Of a stretch of DNA of 24,445 nucleotides, positions 9,022-16,307 are shown piece by piece. The position numbers and the translations under genes were made by a program. A model generated the notes under the pieces. That model worked only from the letters and a program-made list of their open reading frames with translations. It did no database searches and had not been told where the DNA came from. The stretch's first letter is position 1. Each line of letters opens with the position of its first letter. Source of the stretch: Streptomyces showdoensis (GTDB lineage: Bacteria > Actinomycetota > Actinomycetes > Streptomycetales > Streptomycetaceae). The DNA lies in NCBI RefSeq assembly GCF_039535475.1, contig NZ_BAAAXG010000020.1, forward strand, positions 1 through 24,445, given 5' to 3'.

Positions 9022-9777
9022 TCAGTGGTGGAGGATCTTCGACAGGAAGTCCCTGGCCCGTTCGCTGCGCGGGTTGCCGAAGAACTCCTCGGGCGTGGCC
9101 TGTTCGACGATCCGGCCGTCGGCCATGAACACCACGCGGTCGGCCGCGGACCGGGCGAACCCCATCTCGTGGGTGACGACCACCATCGTCATGCCGTCCC
9201 GGGCCAGCTGCTGCATCACCTCCAGGACCTCGTTGATCATCTCCGGGTCGAGCGCCGAGGTCGGCTCGTCGAACAACATCACCTTCGGGTCCATGGCGAG
9301 CGCGCGGGCGATGGCCACCCGCTGCTGCTGGCCGCCGGAGAGCTGCGCCGGGTACTTGTCCGCCTGGGTGGCGACCCCGACCCGCTCCAGGAGCGTGCGG
9401 GCCCGCCGCTCGGCCGTCTTCCGGTCCTTCTTGCGGACCTTGATCTGGCCGAGGGTGACGTTGTCGAGCACCGTCTTGTGCGCGAAGAGGTTGAAGGACT
9501 GGAAGACCATGCCGACGTCGGCGCGGAGGGCGGCCAGCTCGCGCCCCTCGGCGGGCAGCGGGCGGCCGTCGACGACGATCCTGCCGGAGTCGATGGTCTC
9601 CAGGCGGTTGACGGCCCGGCAGAGCGTGGACTTGCCGGAGCCGGAAGGGCCGATGACGACCACGACCTCGCCGCGGTGGATGGTGAGGTCGATGGACCGG
9701 AGCACATGGAGCGCCCCGAAGTGCTTGTCCACGTCTTCGAGTACGACGAGTGCGTCACCGCCGTCCGGGACGGGCAT
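9022..9777 (-). CDS. gluA: Glutamate-type ABC transporter ATPase GluA
   Basis: This is the ATP-binding subunit that powers the GluBCD importer, 251 residues from ATG 9777, which is preceded by a GGAGG site at 5-nt spacing. All nucleotide-binding motifs are intact: Walker [10 protein letters not shown] at about 43-51, Q-loop VFQSFNLF at 91-98, signature LSGGQQQR at 146-153, Walker [15 protein letters not shown] at 166-179 and the switch histidine in VVTHEMGF near 203. The order gluA-gluB-gluC-gluD is that of the classic actinobacterial glutamate uptake operon, although the flanking genes here are not the recX/recA neighbourhood usual in Streptomyces, so this may be a second copy or a paralogue with another amino acid as substrate. 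The operon promoter must lie in the 239 bp upstream of gluA. Confidence 0.95.
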   Translation of the reverse strand: MPVPDGGDALVVLEDVDKHFGALHVLRSIDLTIHRGEVVVVIGPSGSGKSTLCRAVNRLETIDSGRIVVDGRPLPAEGRELAALRADVGMVFQSFNLFAHKTVLDNVTLGQIKVRKKDRKTAERRARTLLERVGVATQADKYPAQLSGGQQQRVAIARALAMDPKVMLFDEPTSALDPEMINEVLEVMQQLARDGMTMVVVTHEMGFARSAADRVVFMADGRIVEQATPEEFFGNPRSERARDFLSKILHH

Positions 9778-9865
9778 GGCACCCTCCTGGTCACCGCCCC
9801 CGTCTGCCGCTCCCTCCTCAGGTTCATGCTCCGCCCTCCGCCGGGCGGGCGCACGCCGGAGCGGT

Positions 9866-9882
9866 GTCCCGTCATGCGGGAC
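9866..9882 (-). promoter_or_regulatory. Inverted repeat in the gluA upstream region
   Basis: GTCCCG-TCATG-CGGGAC is a perfect 6-bp inverted repeat with a 5-nt loop, centred about 95 bp before the gluA start codon. It could be an operator or a leader hairpin of the glu operon. A GC-rich genome makes such short arms common, so the call is tentative. No convincing -35/-10 pair for gluA was picked out in 9778-10016. Confidence 0.3.
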
Positions 9883-10016
9883 GGGCGGGGAAAGGCCTTG
9901 CCCCGGGCCGCCCCGGATTGCTTGGATCTTGACCGTTCCGGGCGGGCCCGCGCTCCGGCCGGTGCCCCCGCGAGCCCGCCGCAAGCCCGCCGCACGGCCC
10001 AGAGAGGCGATCCACG

Positions 10017-10544
10017 GTGACGTACACGAGACCGGACGACATCCCGCCCGTACCGGAGCACCTGCGCGCCGAGGGCGCCGTGCTCACGGACTCGCTGATC
10101 CCGCTGGTGAACCAGTTCCGGGCCCGGCAGGCCGCGGACGGGACGGTGCCCCGGCCGGACGGCGCCGACCGCGCCCTGCTGCGGCGGATCCGCGACGAGG
10201 GCGCCGCCTGGTGCCGGCGGCACGCGCTGGACGGCCAGGCCGCCGCCCTGGAGGCCGACGTCGACGGCTGGCTGGCGGCCGGGCTCGACACCCGGCCCGC
10301 GTTCGGGCGCTCCGCGGACGCCGTCCCGCGGCCCGCCGCCGGCGAGACGGTGTTCCTGCTGGCGCCGGCCCGGGACGCGGGCGGCGCGCCTCCGGCGGGC
10401 GACCGGCTGGACTGCCTCTTCGCGCTGCGCGCCCCGGACGGCTTCTCCGTGCTGGTCACGGTGGCCGGCAGCGAGGGCTTCGCGGCCGGGGCCCGGCCGG
10501 AGCCCTTCGCCGAGCCCGCCCGGCGGGGGGCCGCCGCCTCGTGA
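10017..10544 (+). CDS. Hypothetical protein, possibly interrupted near its C terminus
   Basis: I do not recognise this family. The GTG start at 10017 is preceded by GAGAGG at 8-nt spacing and opens [20 protein letters not shown]; the frame encodes 175 residues to TGA 10542-10544. The sequence is charged, has no signal peptide or membrane span, and contains predicted helices around residues 20-85 followed by a strand-like region ([21 protein letters not shown]). After the TGA the same frame continues to a second TGA at 10614-10616 with a convincing amphipathic tail (FRALLERAVRAEHAGAEAE). The first stop may therefore come from a base error, or a pair of compensating indels, in the run of Gs at 10526-10531. 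It is convergent with the alpha/beta hydrolase gene, with a strong terminator between them. Confidence 0.75.
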   Translation: MTYTRPDDIPPVPEHLRAEGAVLTDSLIPLVNQFRARQAADGTVPRPDGADRALLRRIRDEGAAWCRRHALDGQAAALEADVDGWLAAGLDTRPAFGRSADAVPRPAAGETVFLLAPARDAGGAPPAGDRLDCLFALRAPDGFSVLVTVAGSEGFAAGARPEPFAEPARRGAAAS

Positions 10545-10618
10545 CGGCTCCTCGGGTTCCGCGCGCTCCTGGAGCGCGCGGTCCGCGCCGAGCACGCCGG
10601 GGCGGAGGCGGAGTGACG

Positions 10619-10660
10619 CCCGCGCGGGGTCCGGGCCCACCGGCACGGACCCCGCGCGGG
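10619..10660. terminator. Perfect 15-bp stem terminator between convergent genes
   Basis: CCCGCGCGGGGTCCG at 10619-10633 pairs perfectly with CGGACCCCGCGCGGG at 10646-10660 around a 12-nt loop. It sits just after the second stop of the hypothetical gene and 11 bp after the stop of the opposing hydrolase gene, so it can serve both directions. There is no T tract, as is usual for Streptomyces terminators. Confidence 0.88.
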
Positions 10661-10671
10661 GCGGGCGTGGG

Positions 10672-11367
10672 TCAGCCTGTGGTCTCGCGGGCCGCGACCT
10701 CGATGAGGTCGACGACCGCGCCGGGCTGGGAGGCCAGGGAGGCGTGGCTCGCGTCGAGCTCGATCGTCTTGACCGGGTTCATCCGCGCGGCCATGCGGCG
10801 CTCGTTGTCCGGGTGGATCATCCGGTCCTGGGCGGAGACCTGGTACCAGCAGGGTTTCTTGCGCCAGGCCGGTGCCGTCACGTTGTCGCCGAAGGTGGAG
10901 CCGAGCGGGGCCTTCTGCGTGACGGCCATGACGAGGGCCTCGTCGGCGTCGAGGTCCTGACAGAAGCTCTCGTGGAACGTGTCCTGCTTGATCCAGAGGT
11001 AGCCGTCGGAGTCCGGGGCGATGTTCTCGAACGCGGCCGGCGGATGCTCCTGGGTGATCTGCCCGGGGCTCTCGCCCGCGTCGGGGGCGAAGGCCGCGAT
11101 GTAGACCAGGGCCTGGACGTTCGGCAGGTCCCCCGCCTCGGAGATGACGGCGCCGCCGTAGGAGTGGCCGACGAGGACCACCGGTCCCGCCGCCTGCCGG
11201 ATCATCTTGCGGGTGCGCTCGGCGTCGTCGGCGAGCGAGGTCAGCGGGTTCTCGACGGCGTGCAGGTCGCCGAAGCCGCGCCGGTGCAGTTCGGTGATGA
11301 CGTGCGACCAGTGGGCGGCTCCGCCCCAGAATCCGTGGACCAGGACGATCGAGGGCTTGTCTGCCAT
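10672..11367 (-). CDS. Alpha/beta fold hydrolase
   Basis: This is a 231-residue single-domain serine hydrolase of the small cytoplasmic esterase class with no signal peptide. N-terminal HGFWGG (11-16) forms the oxyanion site, the nucleophile elbow is VGHSYGG with Ser69, and the probable acid and base are Asp181 (AQDRMIHP) and His208 (DASHASL). The family includes esterases and C-C hydrolases acting on small aromatic or ester substrates; no substrate can be assigned. The start at ATG 11367 gives the standard beta-strand opening MADKPSIVLVHG. The upstream region has no ribosome site. Reading the minus strand, a TAGAAC box ends 10 nt before the ATG, with a strong hairpin directly upstream of it, so the transcript may have a very short leader. 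Confidence 0.9.
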   Translation of the reverse strand: MADKPSIVLVHGFWGGAAHWSHVITELHRRGFGDLHAVENPLTSLADDAERTRKMIRQAAGPVVLVGHSYGGAVISEAGDLPNVQALVYIAAFAPDAGESPGQITQEHPPAAFENIAPDSDGYLWIKQDTFHESFCQDLDADEALVMAVTQKAPLGSTFGDNVTAPAWRKKPCWYQVSAQDRMIHPDNERRMAARMNPVKTIELDASHASLASQPGAVVDLIEVAARETTG

Positions 11368-11383
11368 GAGAGGCACCGTTCTA

Positions 11384-11410
11384 CGTGGGGGTCCCCCCGG
11401 GACTCCCACG
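11384..11410 (-). promoter_or_regulatory. Strong inverted repeat at the hydrolase promoter
   Basis: CGTGGGGGTCCC / GGGACTCCCACG form a 12-bp stem with a single G-T pair around a CCC loop. The repeat begins 17 bp before the hydrolase ATG and abuts a TAGAAC -10-like box (11383-11378 on the minus strand), so it fills the place where the promoter spacer and -35 region would be. That fits an operator better than a terminator. The remaining 11411-11598 shows no gene. Confidence 0.5.
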
Positions 11411-11598
11411 CTAGGCGGAAGGTGACCGGGCCGCCACCGACCGTGCGCACCGGGCCCGACGCCGTTCCCCGTGGTGCCCGAGGGGCGTGAGGGACTGTAC
11501 GGCGTCCGTGTGACGGACCGCGTGCGGCGACTGCGTACCGTGCGCGGGCGACGGACACTGGAGGCGGACGCACCGCCGCCGGTCCGAGGAGGTCTGCC

Positions 11599-12057
11599 AT
11601 GAGCACCGCCGCACCCAAGGTCAGCACCCTGCCACCCGAGCACCGGGAACGGCTCATGGCCTTCGCCGAGGACGTGTACTTCGAGTCGGGGCACCGGCTC
11701 TTCGAGGAGCAGGACCACGCCGACCGGTTCTGGATCGTCAAGACGGGCGCGGTCACCCTCGACGCCAAGGTGCCCGGGCGCGGCTCGCCGGTGATCGAGA
11801 CGCTGCGGCACGGCGAACTGGTCGGCCTGTCCTGGCTGTTCCCGCCCTACCTGTGCCAGTCGGGCGCCGAGGCGATGACCCCGGTCCGGGCCCACGAGTT
11901 CGACGCCACGGCCGTGCGGTCGATGTGCCGCACGGACGCGGAGTTCGGCGCCTCGGTGACGTACTGGGTGGGCCGGATCCTGGCCCACCGGCTCCATGTG
12001 ACCCGGGTCAGGCTGCTGGACCTGTACGCGCCGCACGGAAGCGGCATCCTGGCGTGA
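11599..12057 (+). CDS. Solo cyclic-nucleotide-binding-fold protein (Crp-like, no DNA-binding domain)
   Basis: This 152-residue protein consists of one Crp/cAMP-binding beta-roll and the following helix, with no winged helix-turn-helix. The fold is visible from RLMAFAEDVYFESGHRLFEEQDHADRF (the usual strand-turn-strand with GxxLF), through IVKTGAVTLDAK, to the phosphate-binding-cassette position HGELVGLSWLFPPY. The cassette lacks the Arg that holds the cyclic phosphate in Crp-type proteins, so nucleotide binding is doubtful. ATG 11599 follows a strong GAGGAGG site. It is convergent with the GNAT gene and diverges from the alpha/beta hydrolase. Such solo proteins in Streptomyces have no firm function; a sensor or partner-binding role is inference. 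Confidence 0.88.
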   Translation: MSTAAPKVSTLPPEHRERLMAFAEDVYFESGHRLFEEQDHADRFWIVKTGAVTLDAKVPGRGSPVIETLRHGELVGLSWLFPPYLCQSGAEAMTPVRAHEFDATAVRSMCRTDAEFGASVTYWVGRILAHRLHVTRVRLLDLYAPHGSGILA

Positions 12058-12068
12058 CGGGACCGCCC

Positions 12069-12082
12069 GCCGGACGCCCGGC
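12069..12082. terminator. Short hairpin between convergent genes
   Basis: GCCGG-ACGC-CCGGC gives a 5-bp stem and a 4-nt loop in the 27-bp gap between the convergent Crp-fold and GNAT genes. Position suggests a shared terminator, but the stem is short. Confidence 0.35.
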
Positions 12083-12084
12083 CG

Positions 12085-12519
12085 TCAGGCGCGGTCGAGC
12101 TCCCGCACGTACCAGTCGAGGACGGTGCCGTCCCGGTGGCTGATCTGGCCCCGCCGGAGGAACCCGGCGCGCCGCGCGACCGCCGCCGCGGCCGGGTGGC
12201 CGGCGGGCGTCTGGATCACCGCGCGGCGGGCGCCCGCGCAGCGGGCGTGGGCGCAGGCCAGCAGCACGGCGCGGGTGGCGAAGCCCCGGCCGCGGGCCTC
12301 GGGGCGGAGTTCGTAGGTCACGTCCACGTCGCCGTGGGCGAGTCCGGTGGCGGCGAACCGCAGGCCGACGCGCCCCACGCACCGCCCGGCCCGGATCCCG
12401 AAGGAACGGACCGGGTCGCGCGCCCCGGCCTCCGCGGCGGCGGGGGGCGGCAGCAGGGTGACGACCCCGTCGGAGAGCTGGGCGGCTCCGGACGGCTCTG
12501 CAGGCATCTGTTCACACAC
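12085..12519 (-). CDS. GNAT-family N-acetyltransferase
   Basis: This is a GCN5-related acetyltransferase of 144 residues that transfers acetyl from acetyl-CoA to an amine of a small molecule or protein. Motif A, the acetyl-CoA pyrophosphate site, is clear in YELRPEARGRGFATRAV (R-x-x-G-x-G/A type), followed by the helix ACAHARCAGARRAVIQTP and the late strand AAAAVARRAGFLRRG, with a terminal HRDGTVLDWYVREL like RimJ/L-type members that act on protein or peptide N termini or on ribosomal proteins. I chose GTG 12519 because AAAGGA lies at suitable spacing; ATG 12507 is an alternative four codons in. It faces the lipid-kinase gene divergently across 148 bp. The substrate is unknown. Confidence 0.85.
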   Translation of the reverse strand: MCEQMPAEPSGAAQLSDGVVTLLPPPAAAEAGARDPVRSFGIRAGRCVGRVGLRFAATGLAHGDVDVTYELRPEARGRGFATRAVLLACAHARCAGARRAVIQTPAGHPAAAAVARRAGFLRRGQISHRDGTVLDWYVRELDRA

Positions 12520-12611
12520 TCCAGCGATCCTTTCGCCTCTCCGCCGCCACCACAATCGGTATCCGGCCGGACCCGGGGTGGCCTGCCGGGACGTCACCCG
12601 AACGGGCCTGT

Positions 12612-12636
12612 GCGTGTACGAGGGACTTCGGGGTAC
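12612..12636 (+). promoter_or_regulatory. Possible sigma-B-type promoter before the lipid kinase gene
   Basis: GCGT at 12612-12615 and GGGTAC at 12631-12636, separated by 15 nt, match the GNNT-N14-16-GGGTAC pattern of Streptomyces general-stress sigma-B-family promoters. The start codon is 32 bp downstream. This is based on pattern only. Confidence 0.35.
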
Positions 12637-12667
12637 GAGGCTGGGATCGAGACATGGGGAGGAAGCG

Positions 12668-14068
12668 GTGAGTGAATCCGGTACGGGGTCGGGGGCGCGG
12701 GCGTCACGGCCCCGGGAGCGCCTGCTCGCGCGCTGCGCGCTGCTGGCGGCGGTGGCCGCGGTCGTGGCGCTGTTCGTCCCGTTCGGGAGCGGCGGGCTGC
12801 TGATCGTCGTGAGCGGGCTGCTGGGGCTCGTCCTGTGCGCCTCCGGCACCTGGTGGTTCCTGGCCCACCGCGGTCCCGTGCGGTTCCTCGGCGCGCTGCT
12901 CGCCGCCGGGGCGCCGGTCGGCCTGCTCGTCCTCTACATCCAGGGCGGGCTGTGGCCGACCGCGCTGCTCTCGCTCGGCCTGTGGCTGGTGGCCCTGCTC
13001 TGTGCGCGGGCGGCGCTGCCGCGGCCGCGCCGGCACCGCCCCGCCGCGCCCGCGGCGCGCCCGCTGCGGCCGGTGCTCCTGATGAACCCGAAGTCGGGCG
13101 GCGGCAAGGTCGAGCGCTTCGGCCTGGTGGAGCGGGCCGAGGCGCTCGGTGCGCGGGTGGTGCTGCTGGGCCCGCCGGACGGGGGCGGGCAGGCCGACGT
13201 CGAGGCGCTCGCCCGGCAGGCCGTCGCGGACGGGGCCGACCTGCTCGGGGTGGCGGGCGGCGACGGCACCCAGGCGCTGGTGGCGGCGGTCGCCGCCGAG
13301 CACGACCTGCCCTTCCTGGTGATCAGCGCCGGGACCCGCAACCACTTCGCGATGGACCTCGGCCTGGACCGCACCGACCCGGCCCGCTGCCTGGACGCCC
13401 TGACGGACGGCGAGGAGCTGCGGGTGGACCTCGGCGAGGTCGCGGGGCGCCCGTTCGTGAACACGGTCTCCTTCGGGGTGTACGCGGACGTCGTGCAGCG
13501 ACCGGAGTACCGCGACGCGAAGGCGGGGACGGCGCTCAACGCGATGCCCGAGCTGCTGGCCGGCGGCGAGGGCGGCGGGCGGCTCGACGCCGAGGCCGAC
13601 GGCACCACGCTCCGAGCCCAGCAGGCGCTGCTCGTCAGCAACAACCCGTACGTCTCGCCCGACCCGCTCGGCGGCGGCCGGCGGCCCCGGCTGGACCGGG
13701 GCGAGCTGGGCGTCATCGGGGTCCGGGTGGAGGGCGCGGCACAGGCCGCCGACCTCGCCGTCCGGGGCTCGCAGTCGGCCGGCCTGAACGTGCTGACCGC
13801 GCGCCGGGTCGAGGTCACCGCCGAGGGCGACACGCTCCCGGTGGCCGTCGACGGCGAGGCGCTGACCCTGGAGACCCCCGTCCTGTGCACCCTGCGGCCG
13901 CGCGCCCTGCGCGTCCTCGTCCCGCGCGACCGCCCCGGAACCACCCCGCCCCCGGCCCCGCTGAACTGGAGCCGGATCGTCGTCCTGGCCTTCGGCCCCC
14001 GAGGAGAGAACCATGCCCGAGCCCAGCAACGAGCCGCCGAACGACTCTCCGGCGGAGCGGTCGGCTGA
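12668..14068 (+). CDS. Membrane-anchored diacylglycerol kinase-family lipid kinase
   Basis: The GTG at 12668 follows GGGAGGAAG. Four hydrophobic spans lie at about residues 24-40, 43-66, 72-90 and 96-114, followed by a basic linker and then a DAGK catalytic domain. Its motifs are LMNPKSGGGK (138-147), the nucleotide loop GGDGT (197-201) and GTRNHFAMDLGLD (from 222). Further family features are VNTVSFGVYADVV, the ALLVSNNPY strand and the late PVAVDGEAL segment. Family members phosphorylate diacylglycerol or related membrane lipids with ATP; the exact lipid is unknown. The 466-residue frame runs 56 bp into the next gene, and its last 20 or so residues look unlike the family, so a small error near the end or a genuine overlap are both possible. 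It forms a pair with the PAP2 phosphatase downstream. Confidence 0.9.
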   Translation: MSESGTGSGARASRPRERLLARCALLAAVAAVVALFVPFGSGGLLIVVSGLLGLVLCASGTWWFLAHRGPVRFLGALLAAGAPVGLLVLYIQGGLWPTALLSLGLWLVALLCARAALPRPRRHRPAAPAARPLRPVLLMNPKSGGGKVERFGLVERAEALGARVVLLGPPDGGGQADVEALARQAVADGADLLGVAGGDGTQALVAAVAAEHDLPFLVISAGTRNHFAMDLGLDRTDPARCLDALTDGEELRVDLGEVAGRPFVNTVSFGVYADVVQRPEYRDAKAGTALNAMPELLAGGEGGGRLDAEADGTTLRAQQALLVSNNPYVSPDPLGGGRRPRLDRGELGVIGVRVEGAAQAADLAVRGSQSAGLNVLTARRVEVTAEGDTLPVAVDGEALTLETPVLCTLRPRALRVLVPRDRPGTTPPPAPLNWSRIVVLAFGPRGENHARAQQRAAERLSGGAVG

Positions 14069-14666
14069 CGCCGTCGCCGCCGCCCGGAGGTCCGGGTCCG
14101 GCCCGCGCGCCGTGCTCGCCGATCTGCGGGCGGTGGACGGCGCCCTGTACGCGGCGGTCGCCGCCACGCCCACCCCGGCCCTGGACCGGGGGCTGCGGCG
14201 GCTGTCGCACGCCGCCGACCACTCCAAGATCTCCTTCACCGTGGCGGCCGGCCTCGCCCTCGCCGGGGGCCGCCGGGCCCGGACCGCCGCCCTGGTGGGG
14301 GTCGGCGCCATCGCGGTGGCCTCGGCGTCGGCGAACCTGCTCGGCAAACGGCTGGTCCGCCGCCGGCGGCCCGACCGGGAGGCGGCCCGGGTGACGGTGG
14401 CCCGCCATGTGCCGATGCCGAGCTCGGCCTCGTTCCCGTCCGGGCACACCGCCTCCGCGGTCGCGTTCGCCACGGCGGTGGGCGTGGTCCTGCCGCCGGC
14501 GTCGGTCCCGCTCAGCCTGCTGGCCTGGGCGGTCGGGTACTCGCGCGTCCACACGGGTGTCCACTACCCGGGTGACGTGGCCGGCGGTGCGCTGCTGGGT
14601 GTGGCCAGTGCCGGCGTGTCGCTGGCCGGTGCGCGTGCGTGGGCCCGACGCGCGGAGATTCACTGA
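14013..14666 (+). CDS. PAP2-family phosphatase
   Basis: This 217-residue membrane phosphatase carries all three motifs of the type 2 phosphatidic acid phosphatase family: KRLVRRRRP at 112-120, PSGH at 142-145 and SRVHTGVHYPGD at 177-188. It should remove phosphate from phosphatidate, undecaprenyl diphosphate or a similar lipid phosphate on the outer side of the membrane. Hydrophobic spans surround the motifs (about 92-110, 147-165, 168-176 and 190-207). ATG 14013 has a GAGGAGAG site at close spacing. The 56-bp overlap with the lipid-kinase frame suggests coupled expression of a lipid kinase and a lipid phosphatase, but whether they act on the same lipid is inference. Confidence 0.93.
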   Translation: MPEPSNEPPNDSPAERSADAVAAARRSGSGPRAVLADLRAVDGALYAAVAATPTPALDRGLRRLSHAADHSKISFTVAAGLALAGGRRARTAALVGVGAIAVASASANLLGKRLVRRRRPDREAARVTVARHVPMPSSASFPSGHTASAVAFATAVGVVLPPASVPLSLLAWAVGYSRVHTGVHYPGDVAGGALLGVASAGVSLAGARAWARRAEIH

Positions 14667-14682
14667 TTGCCGAATTTCGCAA

Positions 14683-14713
14683 TTAACGTGAACGTGAGCC
14701 GCCGACTTACCAT
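14683..14713 (+). promoter_or_regulatory. Probable promoter giving a leaderless yjdM transcript
   Basis: TTAACG at 14683-14688 and TACCAT at 14708-14713 are separated by 19 nt in a conspicuously AT-rich patch. The -10 box ends 6 bp before the GTG at 14720, so the first transcribed base would be at or next to the start codon. The GTG has no usable ribosome site, which supports leaderless initiation. An imperfect dyad ATTGC..GCAAT (14666-14683) and a tandem ACGTGA repeat (14686-14697) lie beside it. Confidence 0.5.
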
Positions 14714-14719
14714 CGCGGG

Positions 14720-15076
14720 GTGAACGAGACGCTTCCCCCCTGCCCCCGCTGCGCCGGCGCCTACACCTACGCGATGGGCGCGCTCCTGGTGTGCCCGGAG
14801 TGCGGCCACGAGTGGTCGGCCGCCGCCGACCCCTCCGCCGGCGGCGCGACCGGGGAGCGGGTGGTGAAGGACGCCGTCGGCAACGTGCTCGCCGACGGCG
14901 ACACGGTGACCGTGGTCAAGTCCCTCAAGGTCAAGGGCAGCCCGAGCGGCATCAAGGCCGGCACCAAGGTCCGCAACATCCGCCTGGTGGACGGGGTGGA
15001 CGGGCACGACATCGACTGCAAGGTCGACGGCTTCGGCCCGATGCAGCTCAGGTCGAGCGTCGTGAAGAAGGCCTGA
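14720..15076 (+). CDS. yjdM: YjdM/PhnA-family zinc-ribbon protein
   Basis: This small cytoplasmic protein of 118 residues belongs to the family once named PhnA, now usually YjdM. The N terminus holds a zinc ribbon formed by Cys8, Cys11, Cys25 and Cys28 (PPCPRC and LLVCPECGHEW). After a Gly/Ala linker comes the conserved C-terminal SH3-like barrel: VVKDAVGNVLADGDTVTVVK, LKVKGSPSGIKAGTKVRNIR, DIDCKVDGFG and LRSSVVKKA. Despite the old name it is not a phosphonate lyase component, and its function in vivo is not settled. The GTG start is chosen because family members begin with MNETLPPCPxC-like residues. No ribosome site precedes it; a promoter immediately upstream suggests a leaderless message. 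Confidence 0.94.
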   Translation: MNETLPPCPRCAGAYTYAMGALLVCPECGHEWSAAADPSAGGATGERVVKDAVGNVLADGDTVTVVKSLKVKGSPSGIKAGTKVRNIRLVDGVDGHDIDCKVDGFGPMQLRSSVVKKA

Positions 15077-15118
15077 CCCGCGGGAACAAAGCGCGTCCGC
15101 GCGGGACTTGGAACGGTC

Positions 15119-15550
15119 ATGACGACCCCACGTTTCGATGCCCGCGAACTGCTCGCGAAGAGCCGGCTCGGCGTCCTCGCCACGATCAAGGCCGACGGCC
15201 GCCCCCAGCTCTCCCCCGTCATGCCCTTCTACGACCCCGCCACGGACACGCTGTACGTGTCGATGACCGAGGGCCGCGCCAAGACGGCGAACCTGCGCCG
15301 CGACCCGCGCGCGGCCCTGGAGGTGACCAGCGCCGACGGCTGGTCCTGGGCGACCGCCGAGGGCACGGTGACGCTCACCGGGCCCGGCACCGACCCGTAC
15401 GGGCCGGAGGTCGAGGCCCTGGTCGACTACTACCGGCTCGCCGCCGGTGAGCACCCCGACTGGGAGGAGTACCGGGCGGCGATGGTGGCCGACGGGCGGG
15501 TCCTGATGCGCATGCCCGTCGACCACGTGTACGGCCAGAGCGTGCGCTGA
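15119..15550 (+). CDS. PPOX-class F420/FMN-dependent oxidoreductase
   Basis: This is a 143-residue split-barrel protein of the pyridoxamine-phosphate-oxidase-like class, which in actinobacteria often uses coenzyme F420 or FMN to reduce small molecules. Family features in order are LLAKSRLGVLATIKADGRPQ (first strands of the barrel), SPVMPFYDPATDTLYVSMTEG, the cofactor phosphate region RAKTANLRRDPRAALEV (basic residues on the K-x-x-N-L-R-R motif) and a C-terminal strand RVLMRMPVDHVYG. ATG 15119 lies 42 bp after yjdM, possibly on the same transcript, with a weak GGAA ahead. It ends 14 bp from the convergent GntR gene. The substrate is unknown. Confidence 0.92.
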   Translation: MTTPRFDARELLAKSRLGVLATIKADGRPQLSPVMPFYDPATDTLYVSMTEGRAKTANLRRDPRAALEVTSADGWSWATAEGTVTLTGPGTDPYGPEVEALVDYYRLAAGEHPDWEEYRAAMVADGRVLMRMPVDHVYGQSVR

Positions 15551-15564
15551 CCCCGCGCCGGCCC

Positions 15565-16281
15565 TCAGCCCTTGCGGACCTGGCCGAGCCGCCCCGCGGG
15601 GCGCTCGACCGGCTCGTCGCGGGCCTCGGCCCACAGCGAGCGCACATGGCCGAGGTGGCGGTGCATGCAGGCCTCCGCGCCCTTCACGTCGCCGGCGATC
15701 ATCAGGTCGAGCAGCTCGACGTGCTCCTCCGCCGAGGAGACCAGCTTGCCGGCCTCGTCGAGGCCGGTCAGCCCGTAGAGCCGGGAGCGCTTGCGCAGGT
15801 CGCCGACGGTCTCCACGAGCCGGTCGTTCCCGGCCAGGCCGAGCAGCGTGAGGTGGAAGAGGCGGTCCGCCTCCAGGTAGCCGATGAGGTTGTGCTCACG
15901 GGCGTTGGTCACGATCTCCTGCGCGAGCGGGCGCAGCGCCTCCAGCTGCTCGGGCGTGGCCAGTTCGGTGACCCGGCCGATCGTGGGGACCTCGATCAGC
16001 ATGCGCAGCTCGGTGCACTGGTCGAGCTCGCGCTCGCTGACCTCGGTGATCCGGAAGCCCTTGTTGCGGACCGGCTCGACCAGGCCCTCCCGGGCGAGGT
16101 CGAGCATGGCCTCGCGCACCGGCGTGGCCGACACGCCGAGCTCGGCGGCGAGGCCGGGCGCCGAATAGACGCTTCCCGGCCGTAGTTCGCCCGCTATCAG
16201 GGCGGCCCTCAGCGCGTGACCGACCTGGTCACGCAGCCGTTCCTGGGCCTTGATGAGACTGTGCTGCTTCAGGTCACCCAC
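15565..16281 (-). CDS. GntR-family regulator with FCD domain
   Basis: This 238-residue FadR/VanR-type repressor starts at GTG 16281 behind GGAGGAAG. Residues 15-82 are the winged helix-turn-helix, with the recognition part AAELGVSATPVREAMLDLAR. Residues about 90-215 form the all-helical FCD effector domain, with the metal-binding set Asp139, His143, His187 and His209 intact, so a carboxylate ligand held by a metal ion is expected. It is the last gene of the minus-strand racemase/reductase set (40 bp after the reductase gene), so it probably controls that pathway and senses a (hydroxy)proline-derived acid. A 16-bp dyad 27 bp before its start is a candidate operator for autoregulation. Confidence 0.93.
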   Translation of the reverse strand: MGDLKQHSLIKAQERLRDQVGHALRAALIAGELRPGSVYSAPGLAAELGVSATPVREAMLDLAREGLVEPVRNKGFRITEVSERELDQCTELRMLIEVPTIGRVTELATPEQLEALRPLAQEIVTNAREHNLIGYLEADRLFHLTLLGLAGNDRLVETVGDLRKRSRLYGLTGLDEAGKLVSSAEEHVELLDLMIAGDVKGAEACMHRHLGHVRSLWAEARDEPVERPAGRLGQVRKG

Positions 16282-16307
16282 GCGCTTCCTCCGAGAACTC
16301 GCAGGAG

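Noticed and set aside
8594..10960. A 788-residue plus-strand open frame across gluA and gluB
   Set aside because: It is antisense to intact, motif-complete glu genes and has the Gly/Arg/Ser bias of a shadow frame.
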